A DNA stretch of 22,091 nucleotides from Clostridia bacterium (GTDB lineage Bacteria; Bacillota_A; Clostridia; Oscillospirales; CAG-272): NCBI GenBank assembly GCA_017453335.1, contig JAFTKI010000079.1, positions 1 to 22,091 of the forward strand. The letters are read 5' to 3'. Each line of letters begins with the position of its first letter. Within the stretch, counting starts at the first letter, position 1. The position numbers and the translations under genes were made by a program. This document shows, piece by piece, positions 7,407 to 14,898 of this stretch. The notes beneath the pieces are model-generated. The model saw nothing but the letters and a program-made list of their open reading frames with translations, searched no databases and had not been told where the DNA came from.

Positions 7407-8297
7407 TCAAGCCTGATCGTTTTTCGGTGTCAGCTTCCAAAGGTGTGATTCGAGTGCGACTCCGTTGCGCACGGGGGTGGGTATTTTTGCCGATTCGGAA
7501 ATGACCTCTCCCACAAAATCGGCGGCGGCGGTCACTGCGCGGGCAAAATCCGAGTGACGGAGATAGTCGCCCAGCAGGATCGAGGCAAACAGATCGCCTG
7601 TTCCGGGATAGGAGGGCTGTGTGTGGGCGCGGCGAACGCAAAAGACCGATCCATCGGCATCGCGTCCGATGTTTGCCACCGTTCCGTCACACAGGGGGAT
7701 CCCCGTGATCACGGTCAAGCCGCCTGTGACCTCTTTGAGCTTTTCCAAAAGCGCTTTGGCGGCACAAAAAGCCTCGGCTTCGGACATTTTTTGCGTGTCG
7801 AACCAAGGAGTATCGGTCAAAAAACAGGCTTCCGTGAGATTGGGAGTCAGAATTTGGGCATGGCGGCTGAGCTGCTTCATGCCCCGCATCAGCTCCTCGG
7901 TGTAGGTGGAATACAGCTCTCCGTCGTCTCCCATTACGGGATCGATCAGAATGAGCGGCGTTTTTCCCGATTCATCGGGCAGATTTCCGAAACGGTCGAT
8001 GATGTGAGAGACCGAATCGATCTGCTGAGGGCTTCCCAGAAAACCCGTGTAGATGGCGCGGAAAGAAAGCCCCAACGACGAAAAATGATCGGAGATCTTT
8101 TCCATATCGGGGGTGAGATCATGAAAATGCAGGTCGGTAAAGCCGCCCGTATGCGTGGAAAGCAGAGCGGTGGGAATGGGGATTGCCTGATAGCCCATCA
8201 CCGAGAGGGTGGGCAGGATCACCGTCAGCGCACAGCGGCCCATACAGGAAAGGTCGTGGATCGCGGCAATGCGAGGCGGTGGAAGTGGAGTTGACAT
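7407..8297 (-). CDS. Pyridoxal/pyridoxamine kinase
   Basis: This 296-residue ribokinase-fold kinase phosphorylates vitamin B6 vitamers with ATP, giving pyridoxal 5'-phosphate. Key blocks are HDLSCMGRCALTV (14-26), PTALLSTHTGG (42-52), DPVMGDDG (119-126), TPNLTEA (151-157) and YPGTGDLFASILLG (230-243), where Asp235 is the expected catalytic base of the GTGD anion hole. The order and length fit the PdxY/PdxK group; the choice between these, or a related hydroxymethylpyrimidine kinase, cannot be settled by eye. The start at 8297 has AAAGGA 6 nt upstream. It is preceded by ruvX (39-nt gap) and followed by the membrane protein (16-nt gap). Glycogen phosphorylase, also in this window, is a pyridoxal phosphate enzyme, but that link may be chance. 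Confidence 0.88.
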   Translation of the reverse strand: MSTPLPPPRIAAIHDLSCMGRCALTVILPTLSVMGYQAIPIPTALLSTHTGGFTDLHFHDLTPDMEKISDHFSSLGLSFRAIYTGFLGSPQQIDSVSHIIDRFGNLPDESGKTPLILIDPVMGDDGELYSTYTEELMRGMKQLSRHAQILTPNLTEACFLTDTPWFDTQKMSEAEAFCAAKALLEKLKEVTGGLTVITGIPLCDGTVANIGRDADGSVFCVRRAHTQPSYPGTGDLFASILLGDYLRHSDFARAVTAAADFVGEVISESAKIPTPVRNGVALESHLWKLTPKNDQA

Positions 8298-8336
8298 AGC
8301 GTATCCTTTCGTGACGTGTGCGGAATTTGCACCGCG

Positions 8337-8801
8337 TCAGCAGTTTTTCAATCGGTCGAGCGCATTTTGAAGAATGATCTCGGCGGAGAGGGTATCGATC
8401 ACACCCTTGCGGCTGGCTCCGCGTGTGTTGGTCTCGTTGAGGTAACGGGAGGCGGACATGGTAGTCAGCCGCTCGTCGATCATTGCCACGGGCATACCGT
8501 CCAGCTTTTGGGAAAGCAGACAGGCAAACTCACGGCAACGCTCGGCGCGAAAGCCCTCGGAGCCGTCCATGTTTTTGGGCAGTCCCACCACAACGGCAAC
8601 CACCTTTTTTTCGCGCGCCACGTCAGCAACCGCCTGTGCGGTCTTTTCAATGCCGCCGGGCGAAACGCAACCGATGCCCGACGCCAGAAAACGGCTGATA
8701 TCGGACACGGCAAGACCTGTGCGCGTGTCGCCAAAATCCACACCGAGCAATTTGCCTGTTGTGGCTTTCAATTCGGTTATTTGATATAGCTTTGCATCCA
8801 T
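8337..8801 (-). CDS. ruvX: Putative pre-16S rRNA nuclease / Holliday junction resolvase YqgF
   Basis: This 154-residue RNase H-fold nuclease of the YqgF family is a nearly universal bacterial protein linked to 16S rRNA 5'-end processing and proposed as a junction resolvase. Acidic landmarks are VDFGDTRTG (Asp22), VGLPKNMDGSEG (72-83), DERLTT (109-114) and VIDTLSAEIILQ (Asp136). The first 25 nt overlap the 3' end of the alpha/beta hydrolase gene, so translation is probably coupled. The N-terminus is about 16 residues longer than typical family members, which usually begin just before the LGVDFG block; a downstream non-ATG start near residue 18 is possible. Confidence 0.92.
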   Translation of the reverse strand: MDAKLYQITELKATTGKLLGVDFGDTRTGLAVSDISRFLASGIGCVSPGGIEKTAQAVADVAREKKVVAVVVGLPKNMDGSEGFRAERCREFACLLSQKLDGMPVAMIDERLTTMSASRYLNETNTRGASRKGVIDTLSAEIILQNALDRLKNC

Positions 8802-9694
8802 AAAAGCAGATCACTCCATACGGTTTGACTTGACAGTTCATTGAGAATTTCGTGCCGCATTTCGGGGTACAGCCGAGCGGTCAGATCGGAAAGACCTGCG
8901 GCGTGGAGACGGTCGGCAATTTTTTGTACCCCCTTGCCCCATCCTCCCACGGGATCGTCTTCTCCGCTGACCAGCAACAGGGGAAGATCCTTTGGCATGG
9001 AGGTTGCCCACTCCTTGCGCGAAACACTGCCGAGGAGCGTGAACAGATCGTGATAGGCACGCGCGGTAAAGGTAAAATTGCAGAACGTGTCTTGATTGTA
9101 GCGGGAAACGACCTCGGTGTCGCGTGTGAGCCATGCATTTTTGTCACAGCCTTTTTCAAAGGTCTTGTTGTAGCCCGCGAACGAGATCGAGCGCAAGAGC
9201 CCCGAGCGGTGACGCTCGCCGCGCAGAGCGATGATCAGCGATGCCAGGAAACGTCCCGCACCTGTGGGCATATCGGGTCCCGCCGTTCCCATAATGATTG
9301 CGGCGGAATAGGTGTCGCGGTACTTTTCCAGCACGTTGCGCGCGATAAAAGAACCCATACTGTGTCCCAGCAAAAAGAGGGGCAGGGTGGGGTATTTTTG
9401 TTTGAATTGCAGGGCAAGATTATGTACGTCCTCTGTCATATAGCCGGCACCGCCGCGAGAGGCGGTAAAGCCGAGATCTTCGGGCGTTTTTGCCGAGTGA
9501 CCGTGACCGAGATGGTCGTGACCGAACACAAGGATTCCGTTCTCCGAGAGAAATTCGGCAAAGCCCTCATAGCGCAGGAAATACTCACACATCCCGTGCG
9601 AGATCTGCAGGAGAGCTTTGGGATCTTTTGTTTCGGTGGAATAGGCGGCAAGAGAGGTCTTACCGTCCGAAGACGCGAACGAAAAACGAATCAT
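8777..9694 (-). CDS. Alpha/beta hydrolase, monoacylglycerol lipase-like
   Basis: This 305-residue serine hydrolase of the Hydrolase_4 type probably cleaves monoglycerides or lysophospholipids. Visible are the oxyanion region SHGMCEY, DHLGHGHS, the nucleophile elbow GHSMG, the acid in SGEDDPVG and the catalytic His in MRHEIL, in canonical order. There is no signal peptide, so it acts in the cytoplasm or at the membrane surface. The start is set at 9694 because GGAGG lies 5 nt before that ATG; the open frame continues upstream to 9769 but without a ribosome binding site. It heads the six-gene run that ends at thiN and overlaps ruvX by 25 nt. No confident promoter was found before it; the MITE-like element M1 lies upstream. 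Confidence 0.88.
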   Translation of the reverse strand: MIRFSFASSDGKTSLAAYSTETKDPKALLQISHGMCEYFLRYEGFAEFLSENGILVFGHDHLGHGHSAKTPEDLGFTASRGGAGYMTEDVHNLALQFKQKYPTLPLFLLGHSMGSFIARNVLEKYRDTYSAAIIMGTAGPDMPTGAGRFLASLIIALRGERHRSGLLRSISFAGYNKTFEKGCDKNAWLTRDTEVVSRYNQDTFCNFTFTARAYHDLFTLLGSVSRKEWATSMPKDLPLLLVSGEDDPVGGWGKGVQKIADRLHAAGLSDLTARLYPEMRHEILNELSSQTVWSDLLLWMQSYIK

Positions 9695-9786
9695 ACACAC
9701 CTCCGAAAAACGCAAAATTCGCACAAAGCCGCCATGAAAAGTTTTGATCAAAGCACAGGCGTTTTTCAATGACCGCTTCGCGTTCT

Positions 9787-10093
9787 ACACCTCATCCACC
9801 ACTGCGTGGTCCCCCTTCTCCTCAAGGAGAAGGCTCTCAAAAGTTCCCGCTCTTGAAAAAATGTGTACCAAGTTTTGTGCCATAAAAACATTTATACCAA
9901 TTTGAAAGTTGCTTGAGGTATCTACACGATACTATCAAATGTCAAAGCTTTAAGCGATTGATTCTTGGAAGCCTTCTCCTTGAGGTAGCGAAGCTACGCG
10001 AGTGCAATGAATGACATCACGGTGTGATGTCAGAACATGAGCGTGACCGAGTCGCAACGAGACAGGTGGCGTCGTAAGCCGACGGATGAGGTG
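9787..10093. repeat. MITE-like inverted pair M1
   Basis: The left end (9787-9835) and right end (9969-10093) are related inverted sequences: both carry CACCTCATCC at the outside and CCTTCTCC(T) hairpin blocks. The right arm is enlarged by additional small hairpins such as GTAGCGAAGCTAC (9985-9997) and GACATCAC/GTGATGTC (10013-10031). Together they fill the 420-bp gap between the lipase operon and hisS. No coding frame is supported. Confidence 0.65.
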
Positions 10094-10115
10094 TATCAAA
10101 TTTAAACAGCTATTT

Positions 10116-11411
10116 TTACTTCAGCAGCGCGATCGTATCCTCAACGGTCAGCTCTTGCTCATCGCGGGAGGCGAGGTTCTTGAGCTTGATCACACCGCGG
10201 GCGTGCTCGTCACCGCCCATGACCACAATGTGAGAGTAGCCGTCCTTTACGGCAAAGTCGATCTGCTTGCCGAACTTCTTGGTGCCAAGATAGATCGAGG
10301 TCACAATGCCCGCCTCGCGCAGCTTGTCCACCAGAGCAAGGTATGCTTCATAAGGAACGTCGTCGAATCTCGTAACCAGCACCTTGATGCCCGAGCCGTA
10401 GGTTTCGGGAACGAGCTTGTGTGTGAACAGGAAGTTTTCCAGCGTTACGTCACCCATGCCGTAGCCCACACCCGAGATCTTCGCGTTTTTGACGAACAGA
10501 CCAACCAGATTGTCGTATCTGCCGCCGCCGAACATAGCGCGGTTGTTTTCGGGAGCGTTGTCAAACACCTCAAAAACGGTACCCGTGTAGTAATCCAGAC
10601 CGCGAATGATACCGAAATCAAAGACACAGTATTGGTCGAGTCCCGATTTTTCGAGCGCATCAAAGAGCTGACGAAGCTCCTGAGAGCCAACCGAGTCGGG
10701 ACAGATTGCGGTTGCATCGTATACGTTCATCGAGTACAGTGCATCCACACGCGCGATCTGCTCCTCGCTCATGCCAAGCTCGGTCAGCTCCTGCTCATAG
10801 ACTTCGCGCGGGATCTTGTTCTTTTTGTCGATGACCTTGGAGATCCTGCGGCTGCCCTCGGTATCGGTGCCCGCAATGGCAGAGATCACGTCATTGAAGA
10901 AACGGCGGTTGTTGATGTGAACGGTGAACATCGAAGCATCGGCACCGTACGCTCGCAAAATGTTGATGGCGCTGGCAATGCACTCCAAGTCTGCCTCAAA
11001 GCCGTCACAGCCGAAAATGTCCACGTTGATCTGCCAGAATTCGCGCAAGCGTCCGCGCTGGGGGCGCTCGTAGCGGTACATATTGGGAATCGAGAACCAC
11101 TTCAAGGGGAAGTTGAGCGTTCCCATCTTACCTGCCACCATACGGGCTACGGTGGGAGTCATTTCGGGGCGGATCGCCAGACGGCGCTCGCCTCTGTCGG
11201 TGAAGTTGTAGGTCTGCTCGTTTGCGATCTCTTCACCGCTTTTTGCGGCGTACAGATCGAGCGACTCAAGCATAGGGCCGTTGTATTCGTCAAATGCGGA
11301 CTTTTCCAGCACGTCGCGGATCACGCCGAAAAACCAGTTGCGCAGGCGCATTTCTGCGGGATAAAAGTCTCTTGTGCCTTTGTAGGGTTGTGTTGAAAGA
11401 ATTTCACTCAT
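10116..11411 (-). CDS. hisS: Histidyl-tRNA synthetase
   Basis: This class II aminoacyl-tRNA synthetase (431 aa) charges tRNA-His. It shows KGTRDFYP at the N-terminus, motif 2 in RPEMTPTVAR (81-90) and RYERPQRGRLREFWQ (113-127), the histidine-specific block RGLDYYTG (270-277) and GGGRYDNL (295-302). Motif 3 reads GVGYGMGDVTLENFL (314-328), not the GxGxER form of most bacterial enzymes; this matches, from memory, the form seen in plant-type HisRS. The C-terminal anticodon-binding domain is present. The start at 11411 is chosen because AGAGG lies 8 nt upstream and the N-terminus fits; the open frame to 11579 runs through the promoter and the neighbour's terminator. The leader is short, so T-box control is excluded. 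Confidence 0.95.
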   Translation of the reverse strand: MSEILSTQPYKGTRDFYPAEMRLRNWFFGVIRDVLEKSAFDEYNGPMLESLDLYAAKSGEEIANEQTYNFTDRGERRLAIRPEMTPTVARMVAGKMGTLNFPLKWFSIPNMYRYERPQRGRLREFWQINVDIFGCDGFEADLECIASAINILRAYGADASMFTVHINNRRFFNDVISAIAGTDTEGSRRISKVIDKKNKIPREVYEQELTELGMSEEQIARVDALYSMNVYDATAICPDSVGSQELRQLFDALEKSGLDQYCVFDFGIIRGLDYYTGTVFEVFDNAPENNRAMFGGGRYDNLVGLFVKNAKISGVGYGMGDVTLENFLFTHKLVPETYGSGIKVLVTRFDDVPYEAYLALVDKLREAGIVTSIYLGTKKFGKQIDFAVKDGYSHIVVMGGDEHARGVIKLKNLASRDEQELTVEDTIALLK

Positions 11412-11448
11412 AACGGGTACCTCTTTAAAAATGTTTATAATTAGTTTT

Positions 11449-11477
11449 ATTATAACAGAATAAAAGAACAAATTCAA
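11449..11477 (-). promoter_or_regulatory. Sigma-A promoter of hisS
   Basis: TTGAAT (11477-11472), a 17-nt spacer and a perfect TATAAT (11454-11449), with an extended TGT before the -10 box, lie on the minus strand. Transcription would start about 30 nt before the hisS start codon. Confidence 0.8.
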
Positions 11478-11523
11478 TAGATTTGGTAAAAAATAATATG
11501 TCAAAGCGCAGAAAAGCCAACGA

Positions 11524-11552
11524 AAAAGCCGCCTTTGCTTGCAAAGGCGGCA
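11524..11552 (-). terminator. Rho-independent terminator of the leucine-rich-repeat lipoprotein gene
   Basis: An 11-bp GC-rich stem GCCGCCTTTGC (11528-11538, with 11541-11551) is followed on the minus strand by a T-run (11527-11523). It begins 17 nt after the lipoprotein stop codon and separates that gene from the hisS promoter. Confidence 0.88.
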
Positions 11553-11568
11553 GATTTCGATCGGGTAT

Positions 11569-12963
11569 TCAGTTTGCAAAGGTTACGTCGGCGGGGACAC
11601 CTCGGTTCCAGTCGATTCCTGTTTTGACCTCGCTCCATGCCTCAGCCGATCCGCCGAATTGAATGGTCGAGAGAGCGGTACAGCCGTCGAAAGCGGATTG
11701 ACCGATCTCGGTCAGATTGCCCGACAGCTTGACGCTTTGCAAGGCTGTGCAAGCGGAAAGAGCGGTGGTGCCGATGTAGGTCACGTTGGAAAGATCAACA
11801 GACGTCAGTGCGGTACAGCCGAAAAATGCCGATTTGTCAACACGGGTAACGTGGGCGGGAAGCTCGATCGAGCGCAGTGCGGTACAGCCATGGAACGCCC
11901 ATTCTCCGATGCGCGTCAGAGTGCTTGGCAGGTCGATCGATTCCAGCGAGGTGCAGCCGTAGAAGAAGGAGTGATCGAGGAAGGCCAGCGTGTCGGGAAG
12001 GGTAACCGAGCTGAGCTTGGTACATTCATAAAAGACCGAATTTCCAAGGTAGATCACGCTGTTGGGAATGACGAGCGCGGGAAGCGCGGTACAGCCGCGG
12101 AAGGCGAACTCTCCAAGGCTCGTAAGGCCGCTCGGAAGCTCGATATCGGTCAGCTTGGTGCAAACGTCAAACGCATAGCCGCCAAGCGTTTCCAGCTTTT
12201 GGGGAAGGATCACGCGGGTGACCTCGGAGCAACCCGCAAACGCGTGGTTTCCGATGCTTGTGATGCTGCTCGGAATCGTCAGAACGCCGCCGTTTGTGAT
12301 GATATCAACACAACCCGAAAAGGCGTAGTCGCCGATAGCGGTTGCACCGCAGGCGGAGATGTTGGTGTTCTTACAGCCCAGCACAAGGATCTCGCCGCGC
12401 ATCAGCGCGTTTGCTTCCACACGGTAGATCTTATTTTCCGCGTTGACCTTGATCGAGGTGAGCGCGGAGCAGTTGCTGAACGCCGAGGGTGTCAGCGTTT
12501 CCAAGCCTTTTCCCAGCTCAATCGAGGTGAGCGCGGTGCATTCCTCAAACGCAAAGGACGCGATGTTGGTGGTGGAATCGGGAACGGTGACCGAAGCCAG
12601 CGCGCTGCAGCCCTTAAAGGCTTTGCTGTCGATCCGAACCAAGCCCTCGGACAGCGTTACCTCGGAAAGATTTGTACAGCCCTCAAACGCCGATGCACCG
12701 ATGGTCTTCACCGATTCGGGAATGGTGACCGAGGTCAGCGTGGTATTGTTCAAGAAAGCCGATGCGCTGACCGCGATTACGGGCAGATCCCCATAGGTGG
12801 ACGGAATGGTGATCTCGTCATCGCTGCCGTTGTAGGCTGTCAGCATATAGCCCGTCTCGGTTTGCAAAAACTCCATGCCCTCGGTTGACGCGCATCCCGT
12901 TGCAAGCATACACGCGGACAGAAGAAGCGATAAAATCAAAAAAAGCGAAAGAAACTTTTTCAT
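11569..12963 (-). CDS. BspA-type leucine-rich-repeat lipoprotein
   Basis: This exported lipoprotein (464 aa) has a signal peptide (MKKFLSLFLI...) and a lipobox LATGC, so the Cys after cleavage is predicted to be lipid-anchored on the outer face of the membrane. Most of the mature protein consists of about 14 repeats of 23 residues with the pattern SI.LP..LT.IG..AF.GCT.L, the treponemal/BspA-like LRR_5 form. It ends with a GSAEAWSEV...W tail frequent in this family. Such proteins mediate contact with host or other cells; the ligand here is unknown. The start at 12963 is chosen from AAAGGAG 6 nt upstream and the signal peptide. It has its own promoter and terminator and is divergent from the sugar epimerase. 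Confidence 0.9.
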   Translation of the reverse strand: MKKFLSLFLILSLLLSACMLATGCASTEGMEFLQTETGYMLTAYNGSDDEITIPSTYGDLPVIAVSASAFLNNTTLTSVTIPESVKTIGASAFEGCTNLSEVTLSEGLVRIDSKAFKGCSALASVTVPDSTTNIASFAFEECTALTSIELGKGLETLTPSAFSNCSALTSIKVNAENKIYRVEANALMRGEILVLGCKNTNISACGATAIGDYAFSGCVDIITNGGVLTIPSSITSIGNHAFAGCSEVTRVILPQKLETLGGYAFDVCTKLTDIELPSGLTSLGEFAFRGCTALPALVIPNSVIYLGNSVFYECTKLSSVTLPDTLAFLDHSFFYGCTSLESIDLPSTLTRIGEWAFHGCTALRSIELPAHVTRVDKSAFFGCTALTSVDLSNVTYIGTTALSACTALQSVKLSGNLTEIGQSAFDGCTALSTIQFGGSAEAWSEVKTGIDWNRGVPADVTFAN

Positions 12964-12994
12964 GAAATTCTCCTTTCGGATAAAGGTTACTATC

Positions 12995-13023
12995 ATTATA
13001 TCATGCTTTTTGATCGATTACAA
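12995..13023 (-). promoter_or_regulatory. Sigma-A promoter of the LRR lipoprotein
   Basis: TTGTAA (13023-13018), a 17-nt spacer and TATAAT (13000-12995) with an extended TG before the -10 box lie on the minus strand, giving a leader of about 25 nt. Confidence 0.78.
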
Positions 13024-13075
13024 GAGCGAATATGGGCTTTTATGGGCTTTTTTGATACTTTTTATGGGAGAACAC

Positions 13076-13104
13076 TTGCAATTTTTAGCTTTTTTTGGTA
13101 TAAT
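13076..13104 (+). promoter_or_regulatory. Sigma-A promoter of the sugar epimerase
   Basis: TTGCAA (13076-13081), a 17-nt spacer and a perfect TATAAT (13099-13104) give a predicted leader of about 32 nt before the ATG at 13143. The -35 boxes of this and the opposing promoter are about 52 bp apart. Confidence 0.85.
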
Positions 13105-13142
13105 TACCACGATGGAAAATTATACTTGGAGGAATTGGAATT

Positions 13143-13928
13143 ATGTTTCAAAATCTTGGCTTGCAGCTTTACACGATCCGCGATTATCTCACCGATCCCG
13201 AATCGACCGACAAGGCATTTGCCCGTCTTGCCGAGCTTGGCTACAACGAAGCACAGACCGCAGGAACCGATTATTTTGGTGCAAAGGAATTTGGCGATCT
13301 TGCCAAAAAGCACGGCATCACGATCGTTGGTACTCACTACAAATGGGATGAGATCCTCAACAATCCCGAAAAGGTGATCGAGGTTCATAAGACCTGGAAC
13401 ACCAAGTTCCTCGGCATCGGCGGTTCTCCCTCGGAAACCAGAACCGACCTGAAAAAGCTGATGGAATTTATCGATCAGTTCAACAAGTGCGCCGAGCTTT
13501 ATGCAAAAGAGGGTATGCGCATGACCTATCACAACCACCACTTTGATTTCTGCCGCATTGACGGCACCAAGACCATTATGGACTTGCTGGTGGAAAATCT
13601 GGATCCCGTAAACACCTCCTTCGTGCTGGATACCTGCTGGGTTTCGGTTGGCGGCGGTGACGTTGTCGATTGGATCGAAAAGCTGGAAGGCAGACTTGAT
13701 ATTCTGCATCTGAAGGATCGCTACATCCAAAAGCTGGAGGACACCAAGCACTACGTTCACGCCATTACCGAGGTCGGTAACGGTGCTTTGTGCTGGGACC
13801 GCATCCTCAAAGCCGCCGAAAAGATCGGCGTGAAGCACTACGTTGTGGAACAGGATAACAACTTTACAGGCACTCCCTTCGATAGCCTGAAAATCACCGC
13901 CGATTTCTTGCAGAAGTATCGGAAGTGA
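13143..13928 (+). CDS. Sugar phosphate isomerase/epimerase, TIM barrel
   Basis: This 261-residue cytoplasmic protein belongs to the xylose isomerase-like TIM-barrel (AP endonuclease 2) superfamily, whose members isomerise or epimerise sugars and inositol derivatives with a divalent metal. Likely metal and substrate ligands are in YHNHHFDF (129-136), LDTCWVSVGG (162-171), HLKD (189-192), ITEVGNG with Glu210, and VEQD (235-238). GGAGG lies 10 nt before the ATG at 13143. It is the only plus-strand gene recognised with confidence and appears monocistronic: it has a clear promoter and is followed by two strong hairpins. The exact substrate cannot be told; a role in use of imported sugars is inferred. 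Confidence 0.9.
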   Translation: MFQNLGLQLYTIRDYLTDPESTDKAFARLAELGYNEAQTAGTDYFGAKEFGDLAKKHGITIVGTHYKWDEILNNPEKVIEVHKTWNTKFLGIGGSPSETRTDLKKLMEFIDQFNKCAELYAKEGMRMTYHNHHFDFCRIDGTKTIMDLLVENLDPVNTSFVLDTCWVSVGGGDVVDWIEKLEGRLDILHLKDRYIQKLEDTKHYVHAITEVGNGALCWDRILKAAEKIGVKHYVVEQDNNFTGTPFDSLKITADFLQKYRK

Positions 13929-13949
13929 TCTTGTGGGGGAGATGTAATT

Positions 13950-13991
13950 GGAGGGAGAGAGGCGCTTTCGAGAAAGCACCTCTCCCCCTCC
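13950..13991 (+). repeat. Hairpin directly after the sugar epimerase
   Basis: Arms 13950-13969 and 13972-13991 pair at 18 of 20 positions. The base is GGAGGG/CCCTCC and the sequence after it reads AAACCACCCC, as after the hairpin at 157-190. It begins 22 nt past the stop codon and lacks a T-run. Confidence 0.65.
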
Positions 13992-14023
13992 AAACCACCC
14001 CCTCTCCGCAAAGCTTTTAAACA

Positions 14024-14076
14024 GGCAAAGAAGAGGACGTGAGTCGCTAAACGTGACTCGCGTCCTCTTCTTTGTT
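14024..14076 (+). repeat. CTAAAC-loop hairpin, copy 2
   Basis: Arms 14024-14046 and 14054-14076 (23 nt each) pair at every position, including four G-T pairs, around the loop CTAAACG (14047-14053). The right arm ends CTTCTTTGTT, so it may end transcription of the sugar epimerase. Loop and arm length match copies 1 and 3, while the stem sequence is unrelated. Confidence 0.8.
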
Positions 14077-14174
14077 CAAACGCTTTCGCGTTTGAAGGCG
14101 TTGGTTGAGAGATTTTTGGTGGGTGCTCGTTTTTTTTATTGAGCAAAGATTTTTGAAAGGGAGGAAAATACTAA

Positions 14175-14243
14175 ATGAAAGCGTGCAATTACTTAAGTTT
14201 TTTAATAATCCTGAGCGAGATCTTTTTCTCAATTATGATTTGA
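14175..14243 (+). CDS. Possible 22-residue hydrophobic peptide
   Basis: A short frame starts at ATG 14175, 10 nt after GGGAGG, and ends at TGA 14241-14243. The predicted peptide (MKACNYLSFLIILSEIFFS then IMI) is almost entirely hydrophobic after residue 6 and could insert in a membrane, as type I toxin or small regulatory peptides do. There is no promoter evidence, and short frames of this kind arise by chance in AT-rich DNA, so the call is weak. Confidence 0.2.
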   Translation: MKACNYLSFLIILSEIFFSIMI

Positions 14244-14265
14244 TCGATCAAAGCGGAGAGTACAG

Positions 14266-14467
14266 TTAGCCTTCCCCAGCAGGGAAGGTGTCAGACGCGA
14301 AGTCGGCTGACGGATGAGGAGGGACGGCTGCGCAATTTGTTTGTACTAACATAATTGGGTAAGATACAAACCGTAGGAAATATCAAGTATCGACATCTTA
14401 CAAACCATATCAAGGCTCTCCTCATCCGTCACCTACGGTGCCACCTTCCCCGCTGGGGAAGGCTAAC
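14266..14467. repeat. MITE-like inverted pair M2
   Basis: The outer ends TTAGCCTTCCCC (14266) and GGGGAAGGCTAA (14467) are inverted copies of a block of about 50 nt that includes an inner hairpin (CCTTCCC...GGGAAGG) and the sequence GACGGATGAGGAG near the centre side. The middle of about 95 bp is AT-rich and non-coding. Related blocks occur at M1 and M3. Elements of this type are, from memory, frequent in Oscillospirales. Confidence 0.75.
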
Positions 14468-14501
14468 AAGATAGTGCGTAATCGCAAATTGTTGAGCTTT
14501 T

Positions 14502-14640
14502 CCATGCGGTTGATTTTTTCAAATTCGCGTCAGCGAATACATCACATTTACGAAGCAAATATATCACTGCGAAGCAATATCACTTGCCCCGTGGGGCAAA
14601 TATCGTTGCGTATCCGTTTCGGATACGCTGTGGGGCCCCG
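14502..14640. repeat. Mini-palindrome chain, left copy
   Basis: Four to five tiny hairpins follow one another: ATTCGCG-tca-GCGAAT, TTTACGAAGCAAA, TGCGAAGCA, TTGCCCC-gt-GGGGCAA and GCGTATCCG-ttt-CGGATACGC (14607-14628), joined by ACATCAC or ATATCAC linkers. A leading CCATGCGGTTGA is shared with the right copy at 17067. The stems differ between copies but pairing is kept. No coding frame or array of equal spacers is present. Confidence 0.7.
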
Positions 14641-14790
14641 TTTCTTGCGGCAGCTATTGCTCTGTCAGCGTACAAAAGAAAAAGCGCTGTTGCACGAACG
14701 AGCAGCGTATTGTATTTCACATTTCTTTTTTCTTTTGTTTGAAAGTTTTGAAGGCGTGGAAACTTTTTCAAAAGTTTCCACGAAAAATCG
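14632..14790 (+). repeat. R1 multi-hairpin element, copy C
   Basis: Read on the plus strand, it has GGGGCCCCGTTTCTTGCGG, CTGTCAGCGTACAAAAGAA (14662-14680), a GCGCTG...CAGCGT hairpin (14684-14707), the linker TTTTGTTTGAAAGTTTTGAAG, and the terminal hairpin 14756-14767/14770-14781. It points toward the 3' end of the GH13 gene, so unlike copies A, B and D it is not upstream of a start codon. Confidence 0.8.
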
Positions 14791-14804
14791 CCCCCCTTAA
14801 CCAA

Positions 14805-14857
14805 AACCGCCGAGGTTGCGTGAGTCGTGTTTAGCTGCTCATGCAAGCTCGGCGGTT
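14805..14857 (-). repeat. CTAAAC-loop hairpin, copy 3
   Basis: Arms 14805-14827 and 14835-14857 (23 nt) pair at 21 of 23 positions. The loop 14828-14834 reads CTAAACA on the minus strand, the sense of the GH13 gene whose stop lies 42 nt before it. A short G-rich stretch like the base of the other 3' hairpins lies between (14882-14896). The T-run after the minus-strand hairpin is only four long. Confidence 0.75.
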
Positions 14858-14898
14858 CTAAATGATTGAAAAGTTTTTGGAAGGGGTGCGGGGAAACC

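Noticed and set aside
4967..9694. TPP riboswitch controlling the thiN operon
   Set aside because: No conserved TPP aptamer sequence was found upstream of thiN or the operon head; thiN starts 3 nt after the previous gene.
11412..11448. T-box leader before hisS
   Set aside because: The predicted transcript leader is only about 30 nt, far too short for a T-box.
14522..14628. CRISPR-like array
   Set aside because: The units are unlike short palindromes with linkers, not identical direct repeats with equal-length unique spacers, and no cas gene is present.
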